Positions 34,496-42,456 of a stretch of 64,000 nucleotides of DNA are shown here, piece by piece. Position 1 is the stretch's first letter. Each line of letters opens with the position of its first letter. A model generated the notes under the pieces. The model saw only the letters and a program-made list of their open reading frames with translations. It did not search any database and was not told the origin of the DNA. Both the position numbers and the translations under genes were made by a program. Source of the DNA: RGIG3077 sp964490175 (GTDB taxonomy: Bacteria > Bacillota > Clostridia > Oscillospirales > Ruminococcaceae); assembly GCA_964490175.1 (NCBI GenBank), contig CAZBAI010000007.1, positions 8,745 through 72,744 of the forward strand, read 5' to 3'.

Positions 34496-35956
34496 TTATG
34501 ATATTTCAAGCTCTTTATTTAAAGTTTGAGCGTCGGTTTGACCGATTTTGCGGCAAAATTTATCTTGGCGAATTTCATCGGGAACGTCTATCGGATATTC
34601 ACCGGTAAAGCAACCGACGCAAAAATCAAGATTTGCTTCGGGCGCAAGCTTTTTCACGCTGTCAACGCTTAAATATCCCAAGCTGTCAACATTAAGATAT
34701 TCGGCAATTTCCTCAAGCGACAGCTTGCAGGCAATAAGCTTATCCCTGCTGTCGATATCCGTTCCGAAATAGCACGGATTTGTAAACGGCGGGCTTGAAA
34801 GGCGCATATGAACCTCTTTTGCGCCGGCTTCTTTAAGCTGACGTACGATTCTTGCGCAGGTTGTGCCCCTTACGATACTGTCATCGACAAGTACAACACG
34901 CTTATCCTTAACCGTTTCACCGATAACGTTAAGTTTAATTCTCACAGCATCGCTTCTCTGCGCCTGCGTCGGCTGGATAAACGTCCTGCCGATGTATTTG
35001 TTTTTCAAAAATCCAATGCCGTACGGTATGCCCGAAGCAAGCGAAAATCCGAGTGCGGCATCAAGTCCGCTGTCGGGAACGCCGATAACCACATCGGCGT
35101 CACAAGGATGTTCACGCCACAAAAACTCACCTGCCCTGCAACGTGCTTTGTGAACGCTGCAGCCTTCGATAACCGAATCGGGTCTTGCAAAATAGACATA
35201 TTCAAACACACACATACCGGTTTTTTTGCCGCAGTGTGTTTTTATGGATTCAACGCCGTTAGGGCTTACAACAACAATTTCACCGGGGAGAATATCACGT
35301 TCAAATTTTGCGCCCACGCCGGCAAAAGCACAGCTTTCGGAAGCAAAGCAAATCGCACCGTCATCGGTTCTGCCCATGCACAGCGGATGGAATCCCAAAG
35401 GATCACGCACGGCAATGAGCTTTGTCGCAGACATGATAAGCATTGAGTAAGAGCCTTTGAGGTCATACATTGCCTGCTCGACCGCACGCTCGATAGACGG
35501 CTGTGAAAGGCGGTGATTTGTAATTGCGTATGAAATAATTTCCGTGTTGCAGGCGGTATGAAAAATCGCACCGTTAAGCTCATAGCCCTCACGAAGTTCC
35601 GGACCGTTGACAAGAACGCCGTTAAGCGAAATTGCCATAGGGCCTTTAACGTGTTTTACAACAAGGGGCTGCGCCTCACTTCTCTCAAGATTGCTTTTTG
35701 AAGCGTATTTAACGTGCCCGAGAGCAATATTTCCGTTTCCGAGCGAATCAAGAATCTGCCTGTCAAAAACATCGGGAACAAGACCGACATCTTTATATTG
35801 GCTAAGCACTCCCCTGTCGTTTACGACTATGCCGCAGCTTGCCTGCCCCCTGTGCTGAAGCGCAAAAAGCGCACGGTAAACCGGCTCGGCAAGATTCTCA
35901 CTGCCTTGAGAGAACATACCGAACACACCGCATTCTTCATTTAATTTTCTGTACAT
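34496..35956 (-). CDS. purF: Amidophosphoribosyltransferase PurF
   Basis: First committed step of purine synthesis, PRPP plus glutamine to phosphoribosylamine. The N-terminal glutaminase starts at Cys9 in EECGVFGMF, so a short propeptide MYRKLNEE is removed, as in Bacillus-type enzymes. RGQASCGI and NGVLVNGPELR-like blocks follow; the C-terminal phosphoribosyltransferase domain has VVLVDDSIVRGTTCARI. Late cysteines (PCYFGTDI, DFCVGCFTGEYP) match the Bacillus-type 4Fe-4S ligands. 486 residues. Confidence 0.97.
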   Translation of the reverse strand: MYRKLNEECGVFGMFSQGSENLAEPVYRALFALQHRGQASCGIVVNDRGVLSQYKDVGLVPDVFDRQILDSLGNGNIALGHVKYASKSNLERSEAQPLVVKHVKGPMAISLNGVLVNGPELREGYELNGAIFHTACNTEIISYAITNHRLSQPSIERAVEQAMYDLKGSYSMLIMSATKLIAVRDPLGFHPLCMGRTDDGAICFASESCAFAGVGAKFERDILPGEIVVVSPNGVESIKTHCGKKTGMCVFEYVYFARPDSVIEGCSVHKARCRAGEFLWREHPCDADVVIGVPDSGLDAALGFSLASGIPYGIGFLKNKYIGRTFIQPTQAQRSDAVRIKLNVIGETVKDKRVVLVDDSIVRGTTCARIVRQLKEAGAKEVHMRLSSPPFTNPCYFGTDIDSRDKLIACKLSLEEIAEYLNVDSLGYLSVDSVKKLAPEANLDFCVGCFTGEYPIDVPDEIRQDKFCRKIGQTDAQTLNKELEIS

Positions 35957-36007
35957 AAACCCTCATTCCTTTCGGATAAATTGAAAATATAGAGCATTTG
36001 ACAAAAT

Positions 36008-36505
36008 TCATATTTCGCAAAGCATATCCTGAAGCTTTGCATCCTTTTGCGCAACGGCGTTTGCCATATCGCTTCGCATCTGCAAAAGCTTGGCTTGAAG
36101 TTCGCCGTCTTCAAGTGCAAGCATTTGTGCGGCAAGCAAAGCCGCATTCTGCGCACCGTCAATGGCAACGGTTGCAACGGGCATACCCGAGGGCATTTGA
36201 ACAGTGGAAAGCAAAGCGTCCAAACCGTCAAGCGTTGAAGATTTCACGGGGATTCCGATTACGGGAAGAACCGTATTTGCGGCAAACGCACCGGCAAGGT
36301 GAGCCGCTTTTCCCGCCGCACAAATAATAGCGCCAAAGCCGTTATCTATTGCGCTTTTGGCAAATTCCGCCGCAGCCGTCGGCGTTCTGTGAGCCGACAT
36401 AACCTTGGCCTCAAAGGGAATGCCCAAATCCTTAAGCTGCTTTAAAGCAGGTTTTACAATGGGAAAATCGCTGTCGCTTCCCATAATTACCGCAATTTTT
36501 TTCAT
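36008..36505 (-). CDS. purE: N5-carboxyaminoimidazole ribonucleotide mutase PurE
   Basis: Class I PurE, moving the carboxylate to form CAIR. Motifs: IMGSDSDFPIV, SAHRTPTAAAEFA, AGKAAHLAG, GIPVKSSTLDGLDALLSTVQMP (given here in parts) and the GMPVATVAIDGAQNAALLA block. 165 residues, standard. It is the first gene of the purine string and follows a long non-coding leader with its own promoter and terminator; no purK is present in the window. Confidence 0.97.
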   Translation of the reverse strand: MKKIAVIMGSDSDFPIVKPALKQLKDLGIPFEAKVMSAHRTPTAAAEFAKSAIDNGFGAIICAAGKAAHLAGAFAANTVLPVIGIPVKSSTLDGLDALLSTVQMPSGMPVATVAIDGAQNAALLAAQMLALEDGELQAKLLQMRSDMANAVAQKDAKLQDMLCEI

Positions 36506-36532
36506 AACAAAAGTCCCCTTACATATAGTTTT

Positions 36533-36570
36533 TAAAAAACAAAAAACTGCGACAAAAAGTCACAGTTTTA
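36533..36570 (-). terminator. Attenuator-like terminator in the purE leader
   Basis: Minus strand: AAAACTGTGAC, loop TTTTT, GTCGCAGTTTT, then TTTTTT-rich sequence, ending about 30 nt before the purE ATG. The 5' arm base AAACTGT (36562-36568) can alternatively pair with ACAGTTT at 36685-36691 of the same leader. This suggests conditional termination ahead of the purine genes. No known riboswitch core recognised. Confidence 0.7.
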
Positions 36571-36753
36571 CGCACTTAGAGCTTTGCTGCGAATCAATAT
36601 GACGCAAATTGCATCCGCATACACCTATGCCCGAAAACCAAACAGACATATGCACATAATTCATACAAAAGCAAAACATATCGCAAACTGTCCCGACCGA
36701 TACCGACCGAAGCACTCCTTATCAATATTCGCAGTACATATTCAACAATTTAC

Positions 36754-36782
36754 ATTATACTATATCAAGGCTGAAATTTCAA
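36754..36782 (-). promoter_or_regulatory. Promoter of purE (leader promoter)
   Basis: Minus strand: TTGAAA at 36777-36782, 17-base spacer, TATAAT at 36754-36759. Gives a leader of about 240 nt that contains the attenuator and a duplicated CGGTCGG (36691-36708 region). Confidence 0.85.
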
Positions 36783-36872
36783 CACTTGACTATTAAAAAA
36801 AATATAAATCACATAATTTTTTATTGTTGGTTTTGCACAAATCGACAACTCAAAGCCTGTCTGCCGATATCA

Positions 36873-36901
36873 ATCATATCAGATTTTGAAACAAAAATCA
36901 A
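36873..36901 (-). promoter_or_regulatory. Second promoter in the pheT-purE gap
   Basis: Minus strand: TTGATT at 36896-36901, 17-base spacer, TATGAT at 36873-36878, about 95 bp upstream of the -35 of the purE promoter. Confidence 0.6.
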
Positions 36902-36915
36902 GTAAATAATTTATG

Positions 36916-37044
36916 GCAAAAAAGAAGCAGAACCGCAACGGGAAGCGAAGCGTTCTGCAAAGCACAGCCGAATTTTTTCGTATATATCGGCTGTATAGGT
37001 GTGTTAATATCAGGAAAATTGTCTCCTTTTCCTTTTCTCTCTAT
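36916..37044 (-). ncRNA. Candidate small RNA between pheT and purE
   Basis: A self-contained unit of about 130 nt: strong promoter just upstream (37051-37079), purine-rich 5' end (GAGAGAAAAGGAAAAGGAG), an internal hairpin CAGCCGA/TTCGGCTG-type (36965-36971 and 36987-36993), and a final hairpin GCAGAACGC/GCGGTTCTGC (36927-36936 and 36950-36958) followed by TTCTTTTTT. No open reading frame with a ribosome binding site is seen on this strand. Hfq is encoded in the same window. Family unknown; it could also be an upstream leader piece of purE. Confidence 0.55.
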
Positions 37045-37050
37045 GCGGAT

Positions 37051-37079
37051 ATTATAATACACAAATCGCAGAATTTCAA
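37051..37079 (-). promoter_or_regulatory. Promoter of the candidate small RNA
   Basis: Minus strand: TTGAAA at 37074-37079, 17-base spacer, TATAAT at 37051-37056; no gene start follows within 500 bases, only the hairpin unit. Confidence 0.8.
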
Positions 37080-37118
37080 GTACAAATTTATTACAGTCGG
37101 TTACACTTTGCTTACAAA

Positions 37119-37149
37119 AAGCGGATTGGAATTTTTTCCCAATCCGCTT
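37119..37149 (-). terminator. Terminator of the pheS-pheT operon
   Basis: Perfect 11-bp arms AAGCGGATTGG (37119-37129) and CCAATCCGCTT (37139-37149) with T run on the minus strand, 16 bp after the pheT stop. Confidence 0.93.
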
Positions 37150-37164
37150 GGTTTTGTATATATC

Positions 37165-39561
37165 TCAGCTTCTGATTTCGGCGCCGAGCTGAGAAAGTGC
37201 TTTAAGCGCACGTTTCATGGCGGCTTGCGCCTGTTCGTCGGTCAAAGTGCCGTCGGCAGAACGCATTACAACCGAATACGCAACGCTCTTCTTGCCGCTT
37301 TCGATTTGATTGCCTCTGTATACATCAAACAACGTCACCTTTTCGAGTATTTTGCCCACAGCGCCCTTTATGGCGTTTTCAAGAGCGAGCACCTCGATAT
37401 CGTCATCGCACACAAGCGCAATATCTCTCGTAATTGCGGGGAATTTAGGCGCTTCTTTGCAAATAATTTCATCATTTGCAATTTCAAGCGCTTCATTCAC
37501 ATTCAGCTTTGCAAGATAAACCTTTGTACCGATTCCGTAGTTTTCGGCAACATCTGGGTGAGCCTCGCCGAAAATCGCAATTTCCCTGCCGCTTGCCTTG
37601 ATAACGGCGCATCTGTAAGGGTGCAGTGAGGCAATTTCACCGAACGTTGTATCATCGCTCGGACGGCAAACGGTATATTCATCGATTCCCAGCTTTGAAA
37701 GTAAGGCTTCCAAAACGCCCTTAATATCATAAAAATCAACATTGCCGTACATACCGACGCAAAGTCTGTCGGGTTCGCTCGGAAGCTTAGAATCATCAGT
37801 ATCGGGAATATACTCCTTTGCAATTTCGTAAAGAAATGCGGTTTCGTTACGATGATTATAGTTTGTCGAAAGCACATCAAGCATTGAAGGCAGCATTGAG
37901 GGGCGCATTACGCTCGTGTCCTCACCGAGAGGATTGCTGATTTTTATAACTTTGCGCAGCTTTGAATCCTGCGGCAGGCACATTTTTTCAAAATGCTTGG
38001 GCGATATAAACGAATATGTCAGAATCTGACTGCCGCCCAAAGCGGAAACGGTACTCTCGATTTTTCTGACAAAGTGCTGTTTTTCGGTAAGTTTTCCCTG
38101 AGCTACGCCCTTAAATACAGTCGGAGGAATGTTGTTATAGCCGTAAATACGGGCAACTTCCTCGGCAACGTCCGCCATGCACTCAACATCTATTCTGAAA
38201 TCGGGCACGATGACCTTATCGTCACGCACTTTAAGTTCAAGCGATTCAAGATAGGAAACCATATCTTCTGTTGAAATATCCGTGCCGAGAAATTTGTTGA
38301 TTTTATCGGGCTCAAAAGGTGCCGTTCTTTCGGTCTTATCGGAATTGTCGATATCGATATATTCGTTTACGACATCGCCTGCGCCCAATATTTCAACAAG
38401 CTCCAAAGCTCTCTTAAGGGCGTTTTCACAAAGACCGGCGTTAAGTCCCTTTTCAAATCGTGCCGAAGAATCGGAACGCATACCGAGTTTCTTTGCGGTC
38501 TTTCTGACGCTTGCAGGCTCGAAATTTGCCGATTCAAAAACAACGGTGGTCGTATCGTCCATAATTCCGCTGTATTCGCCGCCCATAACACCGGCTACTG
38601 CGACAGGCTTTTCATCATCGCAGATAACAAGCATTTCGCCGTTAAGCTCACGTTCAACGCCGTCAAGCGTGGTAATGGTTTCGCCCGATTGTGCATTTCT
38701 GACATTGATGTGTGCGCCTTTAACGTATTTTAAGTCAAAAGCGTGCATCGGCTGACCGTATTCAAGCATTACAAAATTGGTGATATCGACAAAATTGTTG
38801 ATAGGGCGCACTCCGCTTGCACGCAGTCTTTCTCTCATCCACCGAGGCGACGGCTCAACCTTGGCGTTTTTAACAACAGCCGCCATATATCTCGGGCAAA
38901 GCTCTTTATTGTGAACATCTACCTTTACGGTATCGCAAGCGCTGCCGCCGATACCTTTATATCGAGGCTGCGGCACGTTAAGGCTACGCTTAAAGGTTGC
39001 GGCGGTTTCTCTCGCCAAGCCGATAACCGAAAGGCAATCGGGTCGGTTAGAGGTAATTTCAAACTCAACCGAAACATCATTCAAGCCGATTGCACTGCAA
39101 ATATCCTGACCGATTTCCACATCCTCTTGCATAATAAATATGCCGTCCTCAATGGCATACGGAAAATCGTTTTTGCTGAGATTCAGCTCACCGAGTGAGC
39201 AAAGCATACCGTTGCTTTCCACACCTCTGAGCTTACCCTTTTTAATTTTCACGCCATTCGGCAATGTCGAATTATCAAGTGCGCAAGGCACAATATCGCC
39301 GGCATTTACGTTTGAAGCGCCGGTAACTATCTGCACAGGCTCGCCTTTTCCGACATCGACAGAACAAACAACGAGGTGATCGGAATTTTCGTGAGGTACA
39401 ACGGAAAGAATTTTTGCGCAAACTACATTGCTGATTTCGGCGCTTTCCTCCTCATAGCCCTCAACCTTGGAGCCGCTCATTGTCATAGCATGGCAATAAT
39501 CCTTAACGGAAATATCGCTCACATCAACATAATCGCCGAGCCATTTCATTGAAAGATTCAT
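37165..39561 (-). CDS. pheT: Phenylalanyl-tRNA synthetase beta subunit
   Basis: A 798-residue subunit that binds tRNA-Phe and edits mischarged tyrosine. Domain order is standard: MKWLGDYVDVSD start, a tRNA-binding OB domain (about 40-150, VCSVDVGKGEPVQIVTGASNV in parts), B3/4 editing domain with NRPDCLSVIGLARE, B5 domain, the catalytic-like core with NPLGEDTSVMRPSMLPSML and the C-terminal anticodon-binding FDX-ACB domain ending MRSADGTLTDEQAQAAMKR. Read with pheS behind a T-box. Confidence 0.97.
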   Translation of the reverse strand: MNLSMKWLGDYVDVSDISVKDYCHAMTMSGSKVEGYEEESAEISNVVCAKILSVVPHENSDHLVVCSVDVGKGEPVQIVTGASNVNAGDIVPCALDNSTLPNGVKIKKGKLRGVESNGMLCSLGELNLSKNDFPYAIEDGIFIMQEDVEIGQDICSAIGLNDVSVEFEITSNRPDCLSVIGLARETAATFKRSLNVPQPRYKGIGGSACDTVKVDVHNKELCPRYMAAVVKNAKVEPSPRWMRERLRASGVRPINNFVDITNFVMLEYGQPMHAFDLKYVKGAHINVRNAQSGETITTLDGVERELNGEMLVICDDEKPVAVAGVMGGEYSGIMDDTTTVVFESANFEPASVRKTAKKLGMRSDSSARFEKGLNAGLCENALKRALELVEILGAGDVVNEYIDIDNSDKTERTAPFEPDKINKFLGTDISTEDMVSYLESLELKVRDDKVIVPDFRIDVECMADVAEEVARIYGYNNIPPTVFKGVAQGKLTEKQHFVRKIESTVSALGGSQILTYSFISPKHFEKMCLPQDSKLRKVIKISNPLGEDTSVMRPSMLPSMLDVLSTNYNHRNETAFLYEIAKEYIPDTDDSKLPSEPDRLCVGMYGNVDFYDIKGVLEALLSKLGIDEYTVCRPSDDTTFGEIASLHPYRCAVIKASGREIAIFGEAHPDVAENYGIGTKVYLAKLNVNEALEIANDEIICKEAPKFPAITRDIALVCDDDIEVLALENAIKGAVGKILEKVTLFDVYRGNQIESGKKSVAYSVVMRSADGTLTDEQAQAAMKRALKALSQLGAEIRS

Positions 39562-39616
39562 AATTTACTCCTTTTTTCCACCGCAAAGCAAAGCGGCACA
39601 TAATTATTTTAACGTA

Positions 39617-39805
39617 TCAGTCTTTTCCTCTGAAAATCATAAAAAACGCAATTTGAACGGCAACAACGCCGACAATACCGGCGATATAGGCAGGCACGCC
39701 GAGTCCGAAAAATCGGCATTCAAAATAAAACAGCGCAAAGCATACAGCCGATATCGCAATATTGCGTATTATGATCTGAAATGTTGTAAGCCCGTATTTT
39801 TTCAT
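39617..39805 (-). CDS. Small membrane protein between pheS and pheT
   Basis: A 62-residue protein with two hydrophobic stretches (IIIRNIAISAVCFALFYF and IAGIVGVVAVQIAFFMIF) and basic ends. No clear ribosome binding site, but spacing (22 bp after pheS, 55 bp before pheT) and good membrane character support a real gene. The intervening gene splits an operon that is usually contiguous. Function unknown. Confidence 0.6.
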   Translation of the reverse strand: MKKYGLTTFQIIIRNIAISAVCFALFYFECRFFGLGVPAYIAGIVGVVAVQIAFFMIFRGKD

Positions 39806-39827
39806 ACTGACAATTTACCGAGTTTCA

Positions 39828-40850
39828 TTATTTGAACTGCTCCAAAAAGCGCAGGTCATTTTCAAAAAGCAAACGCATATCGTTAATCGCATATCTTCTC
39901 ATAACAACACGTTCAAGACCCAAGCCGAAAGCAAATCCCGAATATACGCTCGAATCGATTCCGCAGTTTTCAAGCACTTTCGGGTGCACCATGCCTGCGC
40001 CCAAAAGCTCGATATAACCCTCGCCCTTGCAGACCTTGCAGCCCTCGCCCTTGCAGGCAAAGCACATTACGTCAACCTCGGCGCTCGGCTCGGTGAACGG
40101 GAAATGGTGCGGACGAAGCCTGATTTTGCAGTCATCGCCGTAAAGGCGCTTCATAAGCATTTCAAGAGTGCCTGTCAAATCGCCCATTGTAATGCCTTTA
40201 TCGACAACAAGTCCTTCGATTTGGTGAAAAACCGCCGAATGCGTTGCGTCAATAGCGTCGCTGCGGTATACCTTTCCCGGGGAAATAATTCTGATAGGCG
40301 GCTTTTTGTTCTCCATAACGTGCACCTGCACAGATGAAGTTTGCGTGCGCAAAAGAATATTATCCGTTATATAAAAGGTGTCCTGCGTATCTCTGGCAGG
40401 GTGATTGGGCGGCAGATTGAGCGCCTCGAAATTGTAATAATCATATTCAACCTCCGGACCTTCGGCGATTTCAAATCCCATTCCCAAAAAGATTTCCTCA
40501 ATTTCACGCATAACGGTGTTTAAAGGGTGCATTCTTCCGATAGTTTGGGGTTTGCCCGGCATTGTAACATCGATTTTCTCGCTTAAAATTCTTTCCTGCT
40601 TTTCCTTTTCTTTAAGCTTTGCGCCTTTTTCCTCAATTGCGGTGTTAATATCCTCACGCACCTGATTTGCAAGCTGACCCATAACCGGTCGCTCCTGTGC
40701 GGAGAGCTTGCCCATTTGCTTGAGTATTGCGGTAAGCTCGCCTTTTTTTCCGAGATATTTAACCTTGAGTGCGTCAAGGGATTTCACATCTTGTGAATCG
40801 GAAATTTCACCTATCGCCTGTTCTCTGATTTTTTCAAGCTGTTGCTTCAT
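39828..40850 (-). CDS. pheS: Phenylalanyl-tRNA synthetase alpha subunit
   Basis: Catalytic subunit, 340 residues. N-terminal coiled coil (MKQQLEKIREQA to about residue 80), then the class II core with HPLNTVMREIEEIFLGMGF, GPEVEYDYYNFEALNLP, HPARDTQDTFYI, LLRTQTSSVQ and GFAFGLGLERVVMRRY (motif 3). A CACKGEGCKVCKGEGYIE stretch with four Cys is an insertion seen in many Firmicute PheS. ATG at 40850 follows AAAGGTAAAATA. Confidence 0.97.
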   Translation of the reverse strand: MKQQLEKIREQAIGEISDSQDVKSLDALKVKYLGKKGELTAILKQMGKLSAQERPVMGQLANQVREDINTAIEEKGAKLKEKEKQERILSEKIDVTMPGKPQTIGRMHPLNTVMREIEEIFLGMGFEIAEGPEVEYDYYNFEALNLPPNHPARDTQDTFYITDNILLRTQTSSVQVHVMENKKPPIRIISPGKVYRSDAIDATHSAVFHQIEGLVVDKGITMGDLTGTLEMLMKRLYGDDCKIRLRPHHFPFTEPSAEVDVMCFACKGEGCKVCKGEGYIELLGAGMVHPKVLENCGIDSSVYSGFAFGLGLERVVMRRYAINDMRLLFENDLRFLEQFK

Positions 40851-40909
40851 TATTTTACCTTTCCTTTCCGGCACAGCGCCGATATATTGAAAATAAACCA
40901 AACAAAAGT

Positions 40910-41143
40910 AAAAAAACGCCGTTGTCCGTAACGGACAAGGCGCACCTTGCTTTTTACCACCAGTCGGATAAATAAAGCCCTTAACGCAGGCAAAACGTTG
41001 CAGCCTAATTGCAAAAAGCTTTCAGCCGCACCGCTCGTGAGTGAACTTCGGCACAATTTTTGTCAATGGCGGCTTTCAGCCCAAGCGACCGCCAATCTCT
41101 TTTGAAAAATAAAATGCCTACTCTCTCAGTCAACACGTTTACA
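40910..41143 (-). promoter_or_regulatory. T-box leader (Phe) of pheS-pheT
   Basis: Transcript leader that senses uncharged tRNA-Phe. On the minus strand: AGAGAG-type purine box and GNTG-like GCTGAAAGC loop in stem I, specifier region CGAAGTTCACTC with TTC (41043-41045) reading Phe, T-box bulge TGGTGGTA (40955-40962), whose TGGT would pair with the ACCA end, and a terminator hairpin with GCC..TTGTCCG/CGGACAA arms followed by seven T (40910-40943). The T-box motif lacks the usual ACCGCG continuation. Confidence 0.9.
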
Positions 41144-41149
41144 TTAAAG

Positions 41150-41178
41150 ATTATAACACACCGTTTTTTAAATTGCAA
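41150..41178 (-). promoter_or_regulatory. Promoter of pheS-pheT
   Basis: Minus strand: TTGCAA at 41173-41178, 17-base spacer, TATAAT at 41150-41155, just ahead of the T-box. Confidence 0.85.
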
Positions 41179-41677
41179 GAGCAAATTTACAATTTATCGA
41201 TTAAAGCGATTTTTTTGATTAAATCGACATCAGCATACACGTACACTTCCCGTTCAACCAAACAATTTAAATTTCGCTATATATTTCGATTAAGGAAAGT
41301 AAGCAGTAAGGAAACAGTATTCAATAAGGGGCTTGCCCCGTCATTATAAACGAATCGGCTTGCGCCGTCAAAAGAAGAATGTCTGCTGCCAAATGGGTGG
41401 CATATGTCGAGCCATCCCTGCTCTAAAAACGGCAATGCCGCAAGCGGAACGATTACAATGAAATACAAACTTTTAGGCATAACGACAAGTACAGTTCGCC
41501 GACCCTTACATCAGCTTGCAGCGCAGCCGGTTTTTTTCCTAATTAACATAGCATACGATATATCTCTTAACCTATATCTATAAACGCATGATTTTAAAAA
41601 TTAAACCATCAAGCTTAAATGCTCGGTGGCTTTTCTTTTTGCCGACGTGATTTATTGTGTGGCATGACATTTTTTAG
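41179..41677. other. Non-coding, decayed stretch
   Basis: About 500 bases without a credible gene. It holds repeat copy B (41320-41345) and, on the plus strand, a terminator-like hairpin CCATCAAGC/GCTCGGTGG followed by CTTTTCTTTTT near 41607-41640, with no gene upstream to serve. A short minus-strand frame at 41277-41480 runs across the repeat and has no ribosome binding site. Confidence 0.5.
41320..41345 (+). repeat. Dispersed 26-bp hairpin repeat, copy B
   Basis: Plus-strand copy, identical to copy A over 26 bases (TTCAATAAGGGG ... GCCCCGTCATT), followed by ATAA as in copy C. Confidence 0.85.
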
Positions 41678-41881
41678 AACTATTTCTCCGAAGGCATAAG
41701 CGAAGAAACCGCACCTTTTGAAATTTCGCTTGATGTTACAGGCAAAAAGACAATGAAAATTGTCGCTTGTGAGTCGAATGCTTGGGATTTTAGCGATCTG
41801 TATCTTGCCGACAGCAGCTTTGCAAAGGTCGGTGAAACACAGCAATCCGCCACTGAGGAGAGCGCAAGCTCTGCCGAATAA
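41678..41881 (+). pseudogene. C-terminal remnant of an NPCBM-like carbohydrate-binding protein
   Basis: An open 67-residue stretch without a start codon, closed upstream by TAG at 41675-41677 and ending at a TAA. It reads PFEISLDVTGKKTMKIVACE, then NAWDFSDLYLADSSFAKV and a Ser/Glu tail. The pattern of a beta strand LDVTGKKTMKI followed by LYLADSSF resembles the end of NPCBM domains found in glycan-binding surface proteins. No ribosome binding site. Interpreted as the 3' stump of a deleted gene. Confidence 0.5.
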
Positions 41882-41949
41882 TTTGCAAAATAATACTTTA
41901 GCTTAAATATTTTGCCCTAAAGCTCAAAATGCACTGTGCCATTTGAATA

Positions 41950-42456
41950 TTACTCAAACAAGCTCTTTGGATTTTCGTTTTTGTAATTTATATAGCAAAA
42001 CTTCAATCCGTCATTGCTGACATAAACACGGCTTTTAAAAGATATTTTCCAGTTTTCATCAAGCTTTGGAAAATATGCGTCAAACCTTTCTGCGGCGTAC
42101 ATCACCTGTGTGATGTACGCCGCAGAGCAATATGGCAGCAGTTGTCGATAAACGCTTTCGCCGCCTATCACAAAAACATCTTCATCAGGCAAAATCAGGC
42201 GCTTTAACGCATCGATTCCATTACAAGTCACAGCGCCGATTTGCAATTTTCTTTTTGAAAGCACAATACAGCGCCTATGCGGCAAAGGCTTGATTTTGAG
42301 CGAATCATATGTATTTGCGCCCATAATTACGGTTTTGCCCAAGGTCAGTCTTTTAAAGCGCTTCATATCCTGCGGAATATAAAAAAGCAGTTTGTTTTCA
42401 AAACCGATAGCGTTGTTTTCATCAATTGAAGCAATAACCGAAAGCACAGCACTCAC
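41950..42456 (-). CDS. folA: Dihydrofolate reductase
   Basis: Reduces dihydrofolate to THF; 168 residues. Motifs: SVIASIDENNAIGFENKLLFYIPQDMKRFK (seen as NNAIGFENKL and QDMKRFK, catalytic acidic residue region), TLGKTVIMGANTYDSL, RRCIVLSK, VFVIGGESVYRQLL. Asp/Glu of the active site corresponds to the Asp in IPQDMK. Last gene of the folate operon, overlapping folBK by 4 bp. Confidence 0.94.
   Translation of the reverse strand: MSAVLSVIASIDENNAIGFENKLLFYIPQDMKRFKRLTLGKTVIMGANTYDSLKIKPLPHRRCIVLSKRKLQIGAVTCNGIDALKRLILPDEDVFVIGGESVYRQLLPYCSAAYITQVMYAAERFDAYFPKLDENWKISFKSRVYVSNDGLKFCYINYKNENPKSLFE

Noticed and set aside
34808..35446. Plus-strand frame of 212 codons opposite purF
   Set aside because: Antisense shadow of a well-conserved enzyme; no start signals.
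36690..36730. purE leader as a third copy of the CTGTCGGCT RNA core
   Set aside because: TAAGGAGTGCTTCGGTCGG is only loosely similar and lacks the CTGTCGGCT core and the enclosing inverted repeat.
36913..37629. Plus-strand frame of 238 codons over the pheT end and the intergenic gap
   Set aside because: Antisense to pheT and to the candidate small RNA, with no ribosome binding site and no recognisable domain.
41150..41345. Dispersed hairpin repeat as insertion-sequence ends
   Set aside because: No transposase, no target duplication and no pair of inverted copies bounding a segment.
41277..41480. Minus-strand frame of 67 codons
   Set aside because: Covers repeat copy B; no ribosome binding site; composition fits translated repeat DNA.
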